A stretch of DNA of 15,483 bases. Source: Bacteroidota bacterium (GTDB taxonomy: Bacteria; Bacteroidota; Bacteroidia; 2-12-FULL-35-15). The notes under the pieces were generated by a model. The model searched no databases and had not been told where the DNA came from. It saw only the letters and a list, made by a program, of their open reading frames with translations. The first letter of the stretch is position 1; each line of letters opens with the position of its first letter. The DNA lies in contig JAIOQD010000488.1 in the NCBI GenBank assembly GCA_021413595.1, positions 1 through 15,483 on the forward strand. The letters are read 5' to 3'. Positions 1 through 8,551 of this stretch are shown here, piece after piece. Made by a program: the position numbers and the translations under genes.

Positions 1-2232
1 TAAGCTTAAATAATTTCCGGGTAAAGAGTTTTCTACCAGTTTTTCCTTATTTGATATGCGATACTCACGGGTTCCTTTATCAAAATATAAAAAACCATTT
101 GCAGGCAATACGTAAGAATCATTATTTGATTTTTTTGGTGATAAGAAAGCAGAATATAAATGAGTGGAATCAGTTGTAACCATTATTGATGCTGCAATTG
201 ATCTGCCTGCACCATCAACAGGTTCTTTTGATATTGGGATGTAAATTGAATTTGGATCGATTTCTGATTCAAATTTAAACCATGTTCTAGGAGTTGAGGC
301 ACAATCATGCGTTATACGTGCTGATCCGTCAAACACTAAAAAAGTACTTGCTGCTTTTAACTTTACCTTTCCTTTATATTCAAAATTAGGACTTAAGCCG
401 AATTTTGAAGTGTCTCGGATCTCTGTTTCAGCATAAGTTTGATAGGTAGTATCAACTCCAATATCGCTGAAATAAAAGGTCCGTTTTGCTTTCAATTCAT
501 CTATATAATCATAAAAGCCAGAACCTGCATAGCTTTTACGTGCATAAGCATTTACTGTACAGTTATATAAATTGTGATATTTGGTAATTGCGTTTGCAAT
601 AATTTTTGAATTGGTGAAAGTACGTATAACAGCACCCTTATCAACAGTTACATCGCCTTTATCAGGATAGATACGGGCATCAGCCACATTTAAATAAGTT
701 ACCCCTTTTGCGGAAATAACAAGTTTTTTTAAGTCATATTTACCTGAAGATGCATGAAAACGCAAGGAGTCTTGTTTGGGATGAACAGAAATAAACTCAG
801 GCCCTTCTAGATCCAAATCACTTTTAGTATCCGTTGTTTGTCCTTTATCAGAACCAATCTCAATAGCACTATTATCCATAAACCATTTAAAACTCTCCAT
901 AAAACAAATATACTGATTTGCAGGAAATTCTACAATAGAGCCTTTACCATTTGACTTAAACTCTCCAACTCTTTTTATAAAATCCACATGTGCATTTACA
1001 TTCGATGTAGAAAAAGCCGTTGCGCCTGTTGCTTCGTCTTTCAAGATAAAGTTAGCAGTATCAGAATCAAATAAAGTAGATTTAAAATGAATTAATCTGG
1101 CATCTAATTTCGCATTAGAAAAGTCTGCCGCACCTCCACCTGTAAGTTCTTGTGGTGTAAGGGACAATTTACCATCAAATTCAGATTGTCCATTGTATGC
1201 AACAAATTTTTTCTCTTTACTATTCGTGATATTCATTAAATCTTTTGCAGGCATCCAATGAACTTTTACATTTTCACCATGTATTTTTGGAAATTCAGGT
1301 TTTGTCTTTTGTTCCTTGATATCAAAAATCTGGGCAAGTGCCTTGGTGGAATCAGGAAAAAATACAAAATCGCTCGAAGTTGTAACAGAAGTAACGTAAC
1401 TAAGTGTACCAGCACCCTTTAATCCCTGATTGCTAAGCTTGATGGCGCTGTTATAGGTTCCTTTGCCACCATATACAGGATATCCTGCGGCAGGGGATTG
1501 AGTAATAAATCCTAATGAATAATCTTGTTGTAATTTCAGCGACTCTCTAAATACAGGGAAAATATCCGCGGTAACCATTTCCCCTTTAAAGTTTAAGCCT
1601 TCATTAGAAAAGTTATCCAAACTATCAATGGTAAAAGGATCTAAGTGAAAATAAAATTTATCTTTAGGATACTTACCATTCTGAATTTGTTTTTTGTAAT
1701 AATACGCATAGGAATCCTTAAAACTATTCAAGATAGGGTATTTTGGAAATGGTTTTACACCCGATTTGTTGTCGGGATTATCGATTTCCAAATTACCATT
1801 AATTTTTTCGATCACCGTTTTTACCTTCACTAATGGAAATTCACCATAGGCATCCGGTTCACGAGATTTAACTGTTAAACGAAGTGAATCGACATTCTTG
1901 AGGTCAATGATGAATTTATTATAATCGAAAGAAAATTCCTTACCAAAAAAGTCAAAACGACCGGCATGAACAACGCCTCCAAAAGTAAAGTCACGATTTT
2001 TCTTTAAGATAATTTTTTGCTCGGCAGGGTAAATGGTTACACTTTGAGAGTCACTCATGAAAATTTGTTGAACCCCAAAAATGGTCATATCATAATTTAA
2101 CAAATTGATACTTGCATTAGTGGCTCCACGTGCAACAGAAGGAAACTGAATTACATCATAATCGAGCTTTGAAGAACGAAACGCTATATATTCATATAAT
2201 TTTTCATTCACATGTACTTCATCATCTTCTCC
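1..2232 (-). CDS. Large exported Bacteroidota protein, central/C-terminal part (no stop inside window)
   Basis: The minus strand is open without a stop from 2232 down to 1, 744 codons, and continues past the left edge. The translation is rich in beta-prone, Asn/Asp/Lys/Ser-containing stretches of the kind found in long extracellular or periplasmic proteins (for example DFTFGGVVHAGRFDFFGKEF and KVHWMPAKDLMNI). I see no membrane segment and no enzymatic motif. It has no start codon of its own near 2232 and is the continuation, in another frame, of the ORF at 2208-3515: that frame ends at a TGA (2208-2210) just where this one becomes readable (EVHVNEKLYEYI). The two parts together would exceed 1,150 residues before the window edge. 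I recognise the style of a conserved Bacteroidota exported protein of unknown function but cannot name a family. Coding nature is sure; function is unknown. Confidence 0.75.
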
Positions 2233-3515
2233 TCAGTTGAGTTACCCACCAACATTTTTAAATCAATTTTAGGGTCATCGATTTTCCAGGATAGCTCTTC
2301 AAAAAACATATCAATTTTGTGAAATGAATTCAGGTAAGGTGATTTTGAAATACCATTATTTGTGCGAATTAGAGATAACATACGCGTACCAACCATAAAT
2401 TTCATATTCACACTTGGATGTGTAATGGAATCTTTATCAAAATAAAATTTGATATTAGCACTTTCAGTTGAAAGTTTATCTTTTGTAATTCCAATTGTTT
2501 TTGCGCCAACAACCAAAAACTTTTTACCCTCTCTTTTGAAAATTAAAGATGCATCTTCCTCTTTACTACCCGAACCTAAAAATTTGGAACCGCGCATACT
2601 AAATCCACCATCATAATCAACATCTTTTGCAATGTCAGGAATTTGCATTCGCTTGCTATAAGAATCAAATCGCGGATATGAAATATTACTTCCTCTTTCG
2701 GAAACAACCTTTTCTGTTAAACGTCCAACGAGTGGTTTCTTAAAATAATTATTATTATAAAATATTACTGAATCTGCTGTAAATCCACTGGTCTTTAGTG
2801 AAATTCGATATTTTTTTAATTCAGCCCATACCATATTTTCTTCTAAACCGGTACGTACCCAATTTACTTTTCCACCACTTCCAACAAACACACCTGTGTA
2901 TGGATAATAAACTCCCTTAGTATTATAAACTATACCGCTATCATTTTGATTATTAAAACAGCGTAAATTTAAACTTGGGAAAATTATAATAGGAACACTA
3001 TCATACTCAAATTTATAATTATTGTTATTTGAAGCAAATTCTACTACCGCTGATTTATAAAAAGTGTTTGATGCAAACAAATTTTCGCTCATTTCCAAAT
3101 ATTCAGAATAGTATCTTATAATTTTACCATTCAAAATTTTGTTGATACACTCTTGCCAGGAGGTGAAATTATCTTCACTCTGATTAGAATTTACAAAGTT
3201 CATTACTGATGTCAGGTAGCTTTTGTATTCAGGTAAAATACGCAGCTTTTTCTTGATCATCTGATTGCAGGAGTTATAAGTGGCTTTCTTTAAATTAGCG
3301 TTATATTTAGGTGAGTTCCAGGCTAATGTGAACTGCTCCATATATTCTTTTATTTCTTTTTTACCCATATTTGTAACTTCAAACATGGTTCTTATTTCTT
3401 CAAGAAATTTTATTGGATCTTCGGTGTATTGCTTGATGGGGTTGATTTGAGCAAAGCCTTTTTGAGTAACAAAAAATGCAGCTACTAGTAATATGATATA
3501 TCTGAAACGTTTCAT
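2208..3515 (-). CDS. Large exported Bacteroidota protein, N-terminal part, ends at a frame break
   Basis: This 435-residue frame starts at an ATG (3513-3515) with a typical Sec signal peptide: basic MKRFR, a hydrophobic core IILLVAAFFV, and a likely cleavage near GFA/QINP (residues 21-23). The mature part begins with a charged, probably helical segment (about residues 25-150), then becomes beta-rich. No catalytic motif or membrane anchor is visible. The frame ends abruptly at TGA 2208-2210, while the shifted frame on the same strand is open from 2232 for 744 codons, so this is most likely the 5' part of one long gene. A one-base loss would explain the shift, but a longer loss is equally compatible. 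prmA lies 98 bases upstream in the same direction. Function unknown; an exported structural or envelope role is an inference from the signal peptide and composition. Confidence 0.75.
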   Translation of the reverse strand: MKRFRYIILLVAAFFVTQKGFAQINPIKQYTEDPIKFLEEIRTMFEVTNMGKKEIKEYMEQFTLAWNSPKYNANLKKATYNSCNQMIKKKLRILPEYKSYLTSVMNFVNSNQSEDNFTSWQECINKILNGKIIRYYSEYLEMSENLFASNTFYKSAVVEFASNNNNYKFEYDSVPIIIFPSLNLRCFNNQNDSGIVYNTKGVYYPYTGVFVGSGGKVNWVRTGLEENMVWAELKKYRISLKTSGFTADSVIFYNNNYFKKPLVGRLTEKVVSERGSNISYPRFDSYSKRMQIPDIAKDVDYDGGFSMRGSKFLGSGSKEEDASLIFKREGKKFLVVGAKTIGITKDKLSTESANIKFYFDKDSITHPSVNMKFMVGTRMLSLIRTNNGISKSPYLNSFHKIDMFFEELSWKIDDPKIDLKMLVGNSTEEKMMKYM

Positions 3516-3613
3516 TTAAATAAATTTAGTTATTTATGGGTGATTAAGAATGAACGAAAGCCAACCTGCTCAACTTCTGCATGTTCGTAAAATTCGTATC
3601 AATCGTTATGTTT

Positions 3614-4447
3614 TTATGATTTAATAAAATGTAACATAGTCCATTGGTCTTTTACAATCTTATCTTTTAACTTTAAACCAAGGTGAATAGCTTTCTCGCT
3701 TAATTCATTCACATCCGTTTCAAAAAAGCCGCTTAAGAGCAAGTTACCATTTTTTTCGAGAGATTGAACATAAACGGGTATATCATTCAATAATACATTT
3801 TTATTGATGTTTGCTAAAATAGTATGAAATAATTTCCCCTCCAAAATTTCGGCATTCCCTTTATGAACAAAAACATTGTTAATATTATTTTTTTGTAAAT
3901 TCTCGATGCTGTTTTCATAACTCCAGTCATCGGTGTCGATTGCTGTTATTGGGTTTGCTCCAATCATGGATGCTAATATCGCTAATACTCCCGTGCCACA
4001 GCCCATATCTAGTAAGGATTTATTTTTGACATCCAACTGCATTAATTTTTGAATCATTAATTGGGTAGTGTTATGATGCCCGGTTCCAAACGACATTTTT
4101 GGTTCTATTATAACATCGTATTTGAAACTGCTTTGGGCTTGGTGAAAGGGGGCTCTGATATAGCATTTCCCGTCCACATCAATGGGCTGGAAATTACTTT
4201 CCCACTCTTTGTTCCAATTTTGTTGCTGAATAACTTTAGTGCTGAAATTTACTTTTAAAAAGTCTGAATAATTTAAGAATACTGTTTTTACCTCATTTTC
4301 ATGATATTGTTCTTCTTTTATGAAAGCAGAAAAACCATTGTCGGCATCAACAAAACTTTCAAAACCGATTTCAGACAGTTCAGCAATCAATACATCGCTT
4401 CCTTGTTCTTTAGGCTCAACGATAATAATCAGTTCAATATAATTCAT
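3614..4447 (-). CDS. prmA: Ribosomal protein L11 methyltransferase PrmA
   Basis: A 277-residue cytoplasmic SAM-dependent methyltransferase that methylates ribosomal protein L11. The N-terminal half (about 1-100) is the substrate-recognition region. The family segment FGTGHHNTT (120-128) is followed by SAM motif I, LLDMGCGTG (145-153), the acidic end of the second strand AIDTDD (169-174), and the active-site segment ANINKNVL (212-219). Length matches Bacteroidota PrmA, slightly shorter than the roughly 293 residues of the E. coli enzyme. The start is the ATG at 4445-4447. It lies downstream of tpiA in the same direction, but 112 bases holding a palindromic repeat separate the two. No lesion is seen. 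The assignment is secure from the motif order. Confidence 0.95.
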   Translation of the reverse strand: MNYIELIIIVEPKEQGSDVLIAELSEIGFESFVDADNGFSAFIKEEQYHENEVKTVFLNYSDFLKVNFSTKVIQQQNWNKEWESNFQPIDVDGKCYIRAPFHQAQSSFKYDVIIEPKMSFGTGHHNTTQLMIQKLMQLDVKNKSLLDMGCGTGVLAILASMIGANPITAIDTDDWSYENSIENLQKNNINNVFVHKGNAEILEGKLFHTILANINKNVLLNDIPVYVQSLEKNGNLLLSGFFETDVNELSEKAIHLGLKLKDKIVKDQWTMLHFIKS

Positions 4448-4461
4448 GGTGTAAATATTCA

Positions 4462-4553
4462 GCGCCTCTTGATTTCCCCTTAGGGAAGAAGCTAAATGTT
4501 CTAATTGTTAATAATTTTATTCAAACCTCTTTTAATTTGAGAAGGGGGAGAGG
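4462..4553. repeat. Interspersed palindromic repeat between tpiA and prmA
   Basis: This intergenic stretch holds a short hairpin, TTCCC-CTTA-GGGAA (4474-4487), inside a 29-base segment (4462-4490) that matches 7835-7863 at 24 of 29 positions without gaps. A T/A-rich spacer (ctaattgttaataatttt) and a degenerate CCTCT...AGAGG hairpin (4526-4553) follow. Similar CCTCTCC-type palindromes are common between genes in Bacteroidota. A role in transcript ends or mRNA stability is only an inference. Confidence 0.5.
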
Positions 4554-4559
4554 ATTTCT

Positions 4560-5327
4560 TTATTTAACTACAGAATTAATTACAGCAGCAAAATCGTTTG
4601 CTATTAGGGATGCTCCTCCAATTAATCCACCATCCACATCAATACAAGCAAATAATTCTTTAGCATTTTTTGCGTTGCAACTTCCTCCATAAAGTATGGA
4701 AATAGTTGTGGATACTTCTTTTCCGTATTTTTTATTTATTTCAGAACGAATGTAATTGTGCATTCCCTGTGCCTGATGAACAGTGGCTGTAACTCCTGTT
4801 CCAATAGCCCAAACAGGTTCGTAAGCAATAATTAATCTACTAAAATCAGCAGGAGATAAATGAAACAAAGCTTCTTTTAATTGCTTTAGTACTGCTTCCA
4901 AATGTTGATTTGCATTGCGTTCTACCAAATTTTCGCCTATACAAAAAATAGGCGTTAATTTATTGGCCAATGCGATATTTACTTTTTGGGCAAGTAGGTT
5001 ATTGTTTTCTCCAAAATATAATCTTCGTTCAGAATGGCCTATGATCACATAATTTGCACCAGTAGAAGCAATCATCGCGGCAGATACTTCGCCTGTATAG
5101 GCTCCATTTGAAAGGTGATGACAGTTTTGAGCTGCTACTTCAAATCCTTTCAAAGATTTTATTTTTTCTGATAATGCAGCCAAATGTATAAAAGGAGGAG
5201 CAATTATTTTTAGAACATGGTCCGATGAATGTGAGGCCAATTCATTTGTAATATCATCAACGAGCTGTTTTCCCTCATTAAATGTCATATTCATTTTCCA
5301 ATTCCCAACAACTATTTTTTTTCTCAT
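4560..5327 (-). CDS. tpiA: Triose-phosphate isomerase
   Basis: A 255-residue TIM barrel that interconverts dihydroxyacetone phosphate and glyceraldehyde 3-phosphate in glycolysis and gluconeogenesis. All catalytic residues are visible: Lys11 in GNWKMN, His98 in VIIGHSERR (the electrophile), and Glu170 in IAYEPVWAIGTG (the base), followed by the flexible loop 6 (about 174-181). The phosphate-binding segments YGGSC (213-217) and GLIGGAS (234-240) are present. Length is normal and no lesion is seen. The start is the ATG at 5325-5327, giving the family N-terminus MRKKIVVGNWK. It lies in a minus-strand run, 119 bases below the permease gene and 112 above prmA, so it may have its own promoter, although I found no convincing one. 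Confidence 0.97.
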   Translation of the reverse strand: MRKKIVVGNWKMNMTFNEGKQLVDDITNELASHSSDHVLKIIAPPFIHLAALSEKIKSLKGFEVAAQNCHHLSNGAYTGEVSAAMIASTGANYVIIGHSERRLYFGENNNLLAQKVNIALANKLTPIFCIGENLVERNANQHLEAVLKQLKEALFHLSPADFSRLIIAYEPVWAIGTGVTATVHQAQGMHNYIRSEINKKYGKEVSTTISILYGGSCNAKNAKELFACIDVDGGLIGGASLIANDFAAVINSVVK

Positions 5328-5446
5328 AAATTTTCAGCGAATTACTAAATTACGAATTCTTCAAAGAAGAACAGGTCTGTGTTATTTGTTAGTTAATATT
5401 TGTTAGCACACTGTTTAATTGCATGCTATCAAAATTGTTAAATTAA

Positions 5447-6526
5447 TTATTGTACCCTTATCCGTGGATCTAAAATACCATAAGTAATATCAACTGCAAT
5501 ATTTATTAAAACAAATATAACAGCAAATACAAGTGTGGCACCCATTACAACAGGTAAGTCATTTTTGTTGAGCGCATCTACTACTTCATAACCAATCCCT
5601 TTCCAGTTAAAAATAATTTCAACAAACACTGCTCCGGCCATCAGTCCGGCAAACCAACCCGAAATGGCAGTAATTACAGGATTAAGTGCATTTTTTAAAG
5701 CGTGTTTAAAAACCACTTTATAAAAGGTTAAGCCTTTTGCTGTAGCTGTACGTATGTAATCCTGTGAAAGTATATCTAATAATGAACTGCGTGTTAACTG
5801 AATGATAATTGCCAATGGACGTAAGCCAAGTGTTATAGTTGGCAATATTAGATTTTTTAAAGATAGGTGTTCTTCACCGAAATCATCGGTAGTAAATAAG
5901 GAGCCTACATTGTTTAAGCCTGTGAAGTCACGTAAGATAAAACCGAAAAACCAAGCGATGATCAGACCTATAAAAAATGAGGGGAGAGCCATTCCAAAAA
6001 TGGCAAATATCAATGCCGATTTATCAAACCATGAATTCTTTTTTAAGGCTGAAAATATACCCAATATAATCCCGAAAAAGGATCCAAATGCAATTGAAGA
6101 AAGCGCCAAAATAGTTGTTTCCGGAAGGGTTTCAATAATAATATCCGACACTTTACGCTTAGTTATATAGGAGCGCCTTAAATAAGGATATTTAAGAACA
6201 ATTGTTTTTGTGCTGCTAACAGGAAATAATTTTTGATAAGAGGAATACTTGTCAGGATTCAAATACAGGTAATGATCCTTATCGTTAGGGTCGTGAATTG
6301 AGATCACCGACAGATCATTCAGATACATCAAAAACTGGGTGGTAATGGGTTTATTGCGTCCCAAATCTTTATTGATAGCATCAATCGAAGCCTGATCAGC
6401 ACGCTGCCCAAGCATCATACGGGCGGGATCGCCAGGCAATACATTGAACAAAAGAAACACTACGGTAATAACCCCAAGTAATACCAGGAAACCATAAAAT
6501 AAACGCTTAATAATAAATTTTATCAC
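5447..6526 (-). CDS. ABC transporter permease, DppB/OppB type
   Basis: A 359-residue inner-membrane permease of the dipeptide/oligopeptide importer class. The N-terminal helix (about 9-30) ends in the family motif FNVLPGDPARMMLG. It is followed by a long extracytoplasmic loop (about 45-130) and five further hydrophobic segments (about 137-160, 170-196, 224-246, 283-305, 325-348). The cytoplasmic EAA loop that contacts the ATPase is clear: DYIRTATAKGLTFYKVVFKH (256-275). The C-terminus YGILDPRIRV is also typical. It starts at a GTG (6524-6526), 5 bases after the upstream DoxX-type gene, so the two are co-transcribed and perhaps translationally coupled. No partner permease, ATPase or binding protein lies in the window, so the substrate is unknown; peptides or nickel are the usual options for this class. 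Confidence 0.9.
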   Translation of the reverse strand: MIKFIIKRLFYGFLVLLGVITVVFLLFNVLPGDPARMMLGQRADQASIDAINKDLGRNKPITTQFLMYLNDLSVISIHDPNDKDHYLYLNPDKYSSYQKLFPVSSTKTIVLKYPYLRRSYITKRKVSDIIIETLPETTILALSSIAFGSFFGIILGIFSALKKNSWFDKSALIFAIFGMALPSFFIGLIIAWFFGFILRDFTGLNNVGSLFTTDDFGEEHLSLKNLILPTITLGLRPLAIIIQLTRSSLLDILSQDYIRTATAKGLTFYKVVFKHALKNALNPVITAISGWFAGLMAGAVFVEIIFNWKGIGYEVVDALNKNDLPVVMGATLVFAVIFVLINIAVDITYGILDPRIRVQ

Positions 6527-6531
6527 AATTA

Positions 6532-7644
6532 TTACTTCTTAAAGTATTTCTCTTTCACATCACTGAACGATGGGAAAGAGTGATAATGCCACATATCTAT
6601 TACAGTTCCTGCTTTCAGTAACATTAATCCGGGATTAGACCGGATCATTGTTTTTAAAACTGTTCCATCTGAATTATAAAAATCAACAGTCGTTTTTGTT
6701 TCTTGTTTAAATTTTTCAATGGTTTCTTTTGTGGATGCTGTAAGTAAAATAAAAGGTACGCTATCTTGCTTGCAAAGGGCAGCAAAATCGTTAATTTTAC
6801 CAAATACATCTTTTTCTGTTTTCTCTAAGTCATAACAGATCAATAAAAAGTTGTAGTTCGGGTTTTCAATAATATCTTGTGTGTAATCAGAACCTTCAAG
6901 GTTAGAAATTGTGAAATCTTTAATTTTAGGATCAATTCCTTTTTTAGTCACTTCTGTTCTGTTACTTATATAATCGTACTTCTGATCCCAGTTTTCAGGC
7001 CATTTATCAACTTCTAATGTTTCAGCGGTTTTTTTATCTTTCAATGTATAAAAGAATTTTACTTCATCAGGTACCCCTTTGGTTTGCTCGGGAATATTTT
7101 TTCCAATGGCATAAGGTCTGAAATCGATAACAGGCAAATAATTGTAAGTATAAATTGGAAAAGCAGTAGAAGCTGCAATTACAAGCACCAGCAGTGCATT
7201 TTCAAAACGTTGCCCGAAAATAGGGGTAATGAATTGTTTACCGATGAATAAAATAATTATCAATACCAATAAAACCAGATCTTTTGTAAACGATTGCCAA
7301 GGTGTAAGCGGAATAGCATCTCCAAAGCAACCGCAACTCAATACCTTTTGAAAGTAGGCGGAGTAAAAAGTTAGAAAAGTAAAAAACACGATCATTAATA
7401 AAAGAAGCCAAAGTGTTAACTTCACTTTAGCACCCATTAATAAGGTAAAACCTAATATAATTTCAAAAACACAGATGAAAATAGCTAAAGGCAATGCAAC
7501 TGGAATTAAAAAATGGGTTCCGAATACTTCAAAATATTCAACCAGTTTATAAGCAAAACCTACTGCATCATTTGCTTTTATAAATCCGGAAAAGATGAAT
7601 AATAATCCTGTTAGAATTCGGGCGATGTTGGTTATTATTTTCAT
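6532..7644 (-). CDS. DoxX/MauE-like membrane protein, BT_3928 type
   Basis: A 370-residue inner-membrane protein. The first 165 residues carry a DoxX/MauE-like bundle of about four to five helices (hydrophobic stretches near 6-22, 46-70, 76-95, 122-136, 148-166). It includes a CGCFG cysteine pair at 104-108, in the position of the conserved cysteines of redox-associated MauE-type proteins. The soluble C-terminal half (about 240-370) looks like a thioredoxin-like fold (YNFLLICYDL strand, FILLTAS, SNPGLMLLKAGTVIDMW) but lacks a CxxC active site. Bacteroidota relatives often sit beside DUF1599 and tpiA genes, as here. Its stop is 5 bases before the permease start. A redox or disulfide-related role is inferred from family and cysteines; the exact function is unknown. 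Confidence 0.85.
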   Translation of the reverse strand: MKIITNIARILTGLLFIFSGFIKANDAVGFAYKLVEYFEVFGTHFLIPVALPLAIFICVFEIILGFTLLMGAKVKLTLWLLLLMIVFFTFLTFYSAYFQKVLSCGCFGDAIPLTPWQSFTKDLVLLVLIIILFIGKQFITPIFGQRFENALLVLVIAASTAFPIYTYNYLPVIDFRPYAIGKNIPEQTKGVPDEVKFFYTLKDKKTAETLEVDKWPENWDQKYDYISNRTEVTKKGIDPKIKDFTISNLEGSDYTQDIIENPNYNFLLICYDLEKTEKDVFGKINDFAALCKQDSVPFILLTASTKETIEKFKQETKTTVDFYNSDGTVLKTMIRSNPGLMLLKAGTVIDMWHYHSFPSFSDVKEKYFKK

Positions 7645-7731
7645 AAGTAGATAATTTTTAATGTTTAATTTTAAGGCAGTTGCGACTTTATCTTCATCAG
7701 TGTTTGCCTGCTATCAGCTTCATGGGTATTT

Positions 7732-7739
7732 CAAAAGTA
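7732..7739 (-). promoter_or_regulatory. Candidate -7 element TACTTTTG for the DoxX-type gene
   Basis: On the minus strand TACTTTTG fits the Bacteroidota -7 consensus TAnnTTTG exactly and lies about 88 bases upstream of the ATG at 7644. No good -33 TTTG is found at the usual 19-21 base spacing; the nearest is 26 bases up. It sits 4 bases after a stem-loop, as the same octamer does upstream of rpe. Confidence 0.35.
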
Positions 7740-7743
7740 AAGG

Positions 7744-7789
7744 CCTCAGCACTTAATCTCTTTTTCAAAGGAGAGGGGGGGGCAGCTGA
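7744..7789. repeat. Nested inverted repeat with G8 run
   Basis: An outer stem CTCAGC (7744-7749) / GCTGAG (7784-7789) encloses an inner hairpin, TCTCTTT (7756-7762) / AAGGAGA (7767-7773), followed by eight G. In the minus direction it lies between DUF1599 and the DoxX-type gene and is followed by GCCTTTACTTTTG. It could therefore act as a terminator for DUF1599 or as a regulatory structure. Similar in style to the 4526-4553 palindrome. Confidence 0.45.
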
Positions 7790-7834
7790 GTTGGATTAAG
7801 TTTGTTAATTGTTAATTTTTCTTTTTTCTTTTTT

Positions 7835-7863
7835 GCGCCTCGTCATCTCCCTTTAGGGAAGAG
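7835..7863. repeat. Second copy of the 29-base hairpin repeat
   Basis: This matches 4462-4490 at 24 of 29 positions with no gap and contains the hairpin TCCC-TTTA-GGGA (7848-7859). It lies just past the DUF1599 stop codon. A T/A-rich tract containing ttaattgttaattttt separates it from the 7744-7789 palindrome. The same three parts occur in the tpiA-prmA gap, in a different order. Confidence 0.5.
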
Positions 7864-7878
7864 GATTAAGGAATGGAG

Positions 7879-8418
7879 CTATTTTTCACTTATCTTGATT
7901 AGGGCAAAAACAGCATAATTGATCATATCATGGAAATTGGCATCAATCCCCTCCGATATAAGTGTTTCCCCCTTGTTATCCTCAATTTGTTTTATACGTA
8001 ACAGTTTCATTAAAATCAAGTCGGTTAGTGAACTTACACGCATATCTCTCCACGCTTCTCCATAATCATGATTTTTGTCTTCCATCAAATTCCTTGCCTC
8101 ATTTGCATGCAGGTCAAATAATTTACTTACTTCATCGGCAGGTAGCTCCATTCGTAGGTCATTTTTCAACCCTAATTGAATTAAGCCAATAATGGAATAA
8201 TTAATAATTCCAATATATTCTGACCGGATATTTTCACTGATTTTTTGAGTACCCTTATCCTCAATATTCCTGATACGCTGGGCTTTGATGAAAATTTGAT
8301 CTGTAATAGAACTGGTTCTTAAAATGCGCCATGCAGTACCGTAATCTTTCATTTTTTTAATGAAAATATCTTTGCATAAGGAAATTGCAGTTTCGTATTG
8401 AGTTGCAGTTTTATTCAT
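7879..8418 (-). CDS. DUF1599 protein with two internal repeats
   Basis: A 179-residue, mostly helical cytoplasmic protein made of two copies of the same unit. KDYGTAWRILRTSSITD (24-40) and HDYGEAWRDMRVSSLTD (117-133) align with a period of 93 residues, each continuing into a K..RI..IED helix (45-54 and 138-147). This is the DUF1599 family, also called nucleotide modification associated domain 1. The conserved K/H-D-Y-G-x-A-W-R core suggests a ligand- or nucleotide-binding site, but no reaction is established that I know of. It is transcribed divergently from folP with 133 bases between the starts. The start is the ATG at 8416-8418 and length is normal. Family assignment is good; function is unknown. 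Confidence 0.85.
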   Translation of the reverse strand: MNKTATQYETAISLCKDIFIKKMKDYGTAWRILRTSSITDQIFIKAQRIRNIEDKGTQKISENIRSEYIGIINYSIIGLIQLGLKNDLRMELPADEVSKLFDLHANEARNLMEDKNHDYGEAWRDMRVSSLTDLILMKLLRIKQIEDNKGETLISEGIDANFHDMINYAVFALIKISEK

Positions 8419-8551
8419 TTTCTATTAAAAATGGTTGTATTATATAGTTTACTAATTTAGCCCATTATTCCGAAAGATACCGGAATTTAAATCGAGATGT
8501 GAAACAAGTTCAGCATGAATTCAATTTTTATCAATCCAACAATTCAAATAA

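Noticed and set aside
2205..2240. Programmed -1 frameshift in the large exported protein
   Set aside because: No slippery X-XXY-YYZ heptamer and no clear downstream stem at the overlap; a lesion is simpler.
5357..5371. TTCTTC-AAA-GAAGAA hairpin upstream of tpiA
   Set aside because: A 6-base stem with no T-run and no second copy; too short to assign a role.
5802..6170. 122-codon open frame on plus inside the permease gene
   Set aside because: Antisense to conserved membrane-segment and loop codons of the permease; composition is Lys/Ile-rich from reverse reading of the permease.
8467..8486. ATTCCG/CGGAAT inverted repeat between DUF1599 and folP, as an operator
   Set aside because: Only 6-base arms, and no adjacent promoter element could be placed with confidence on either strand.
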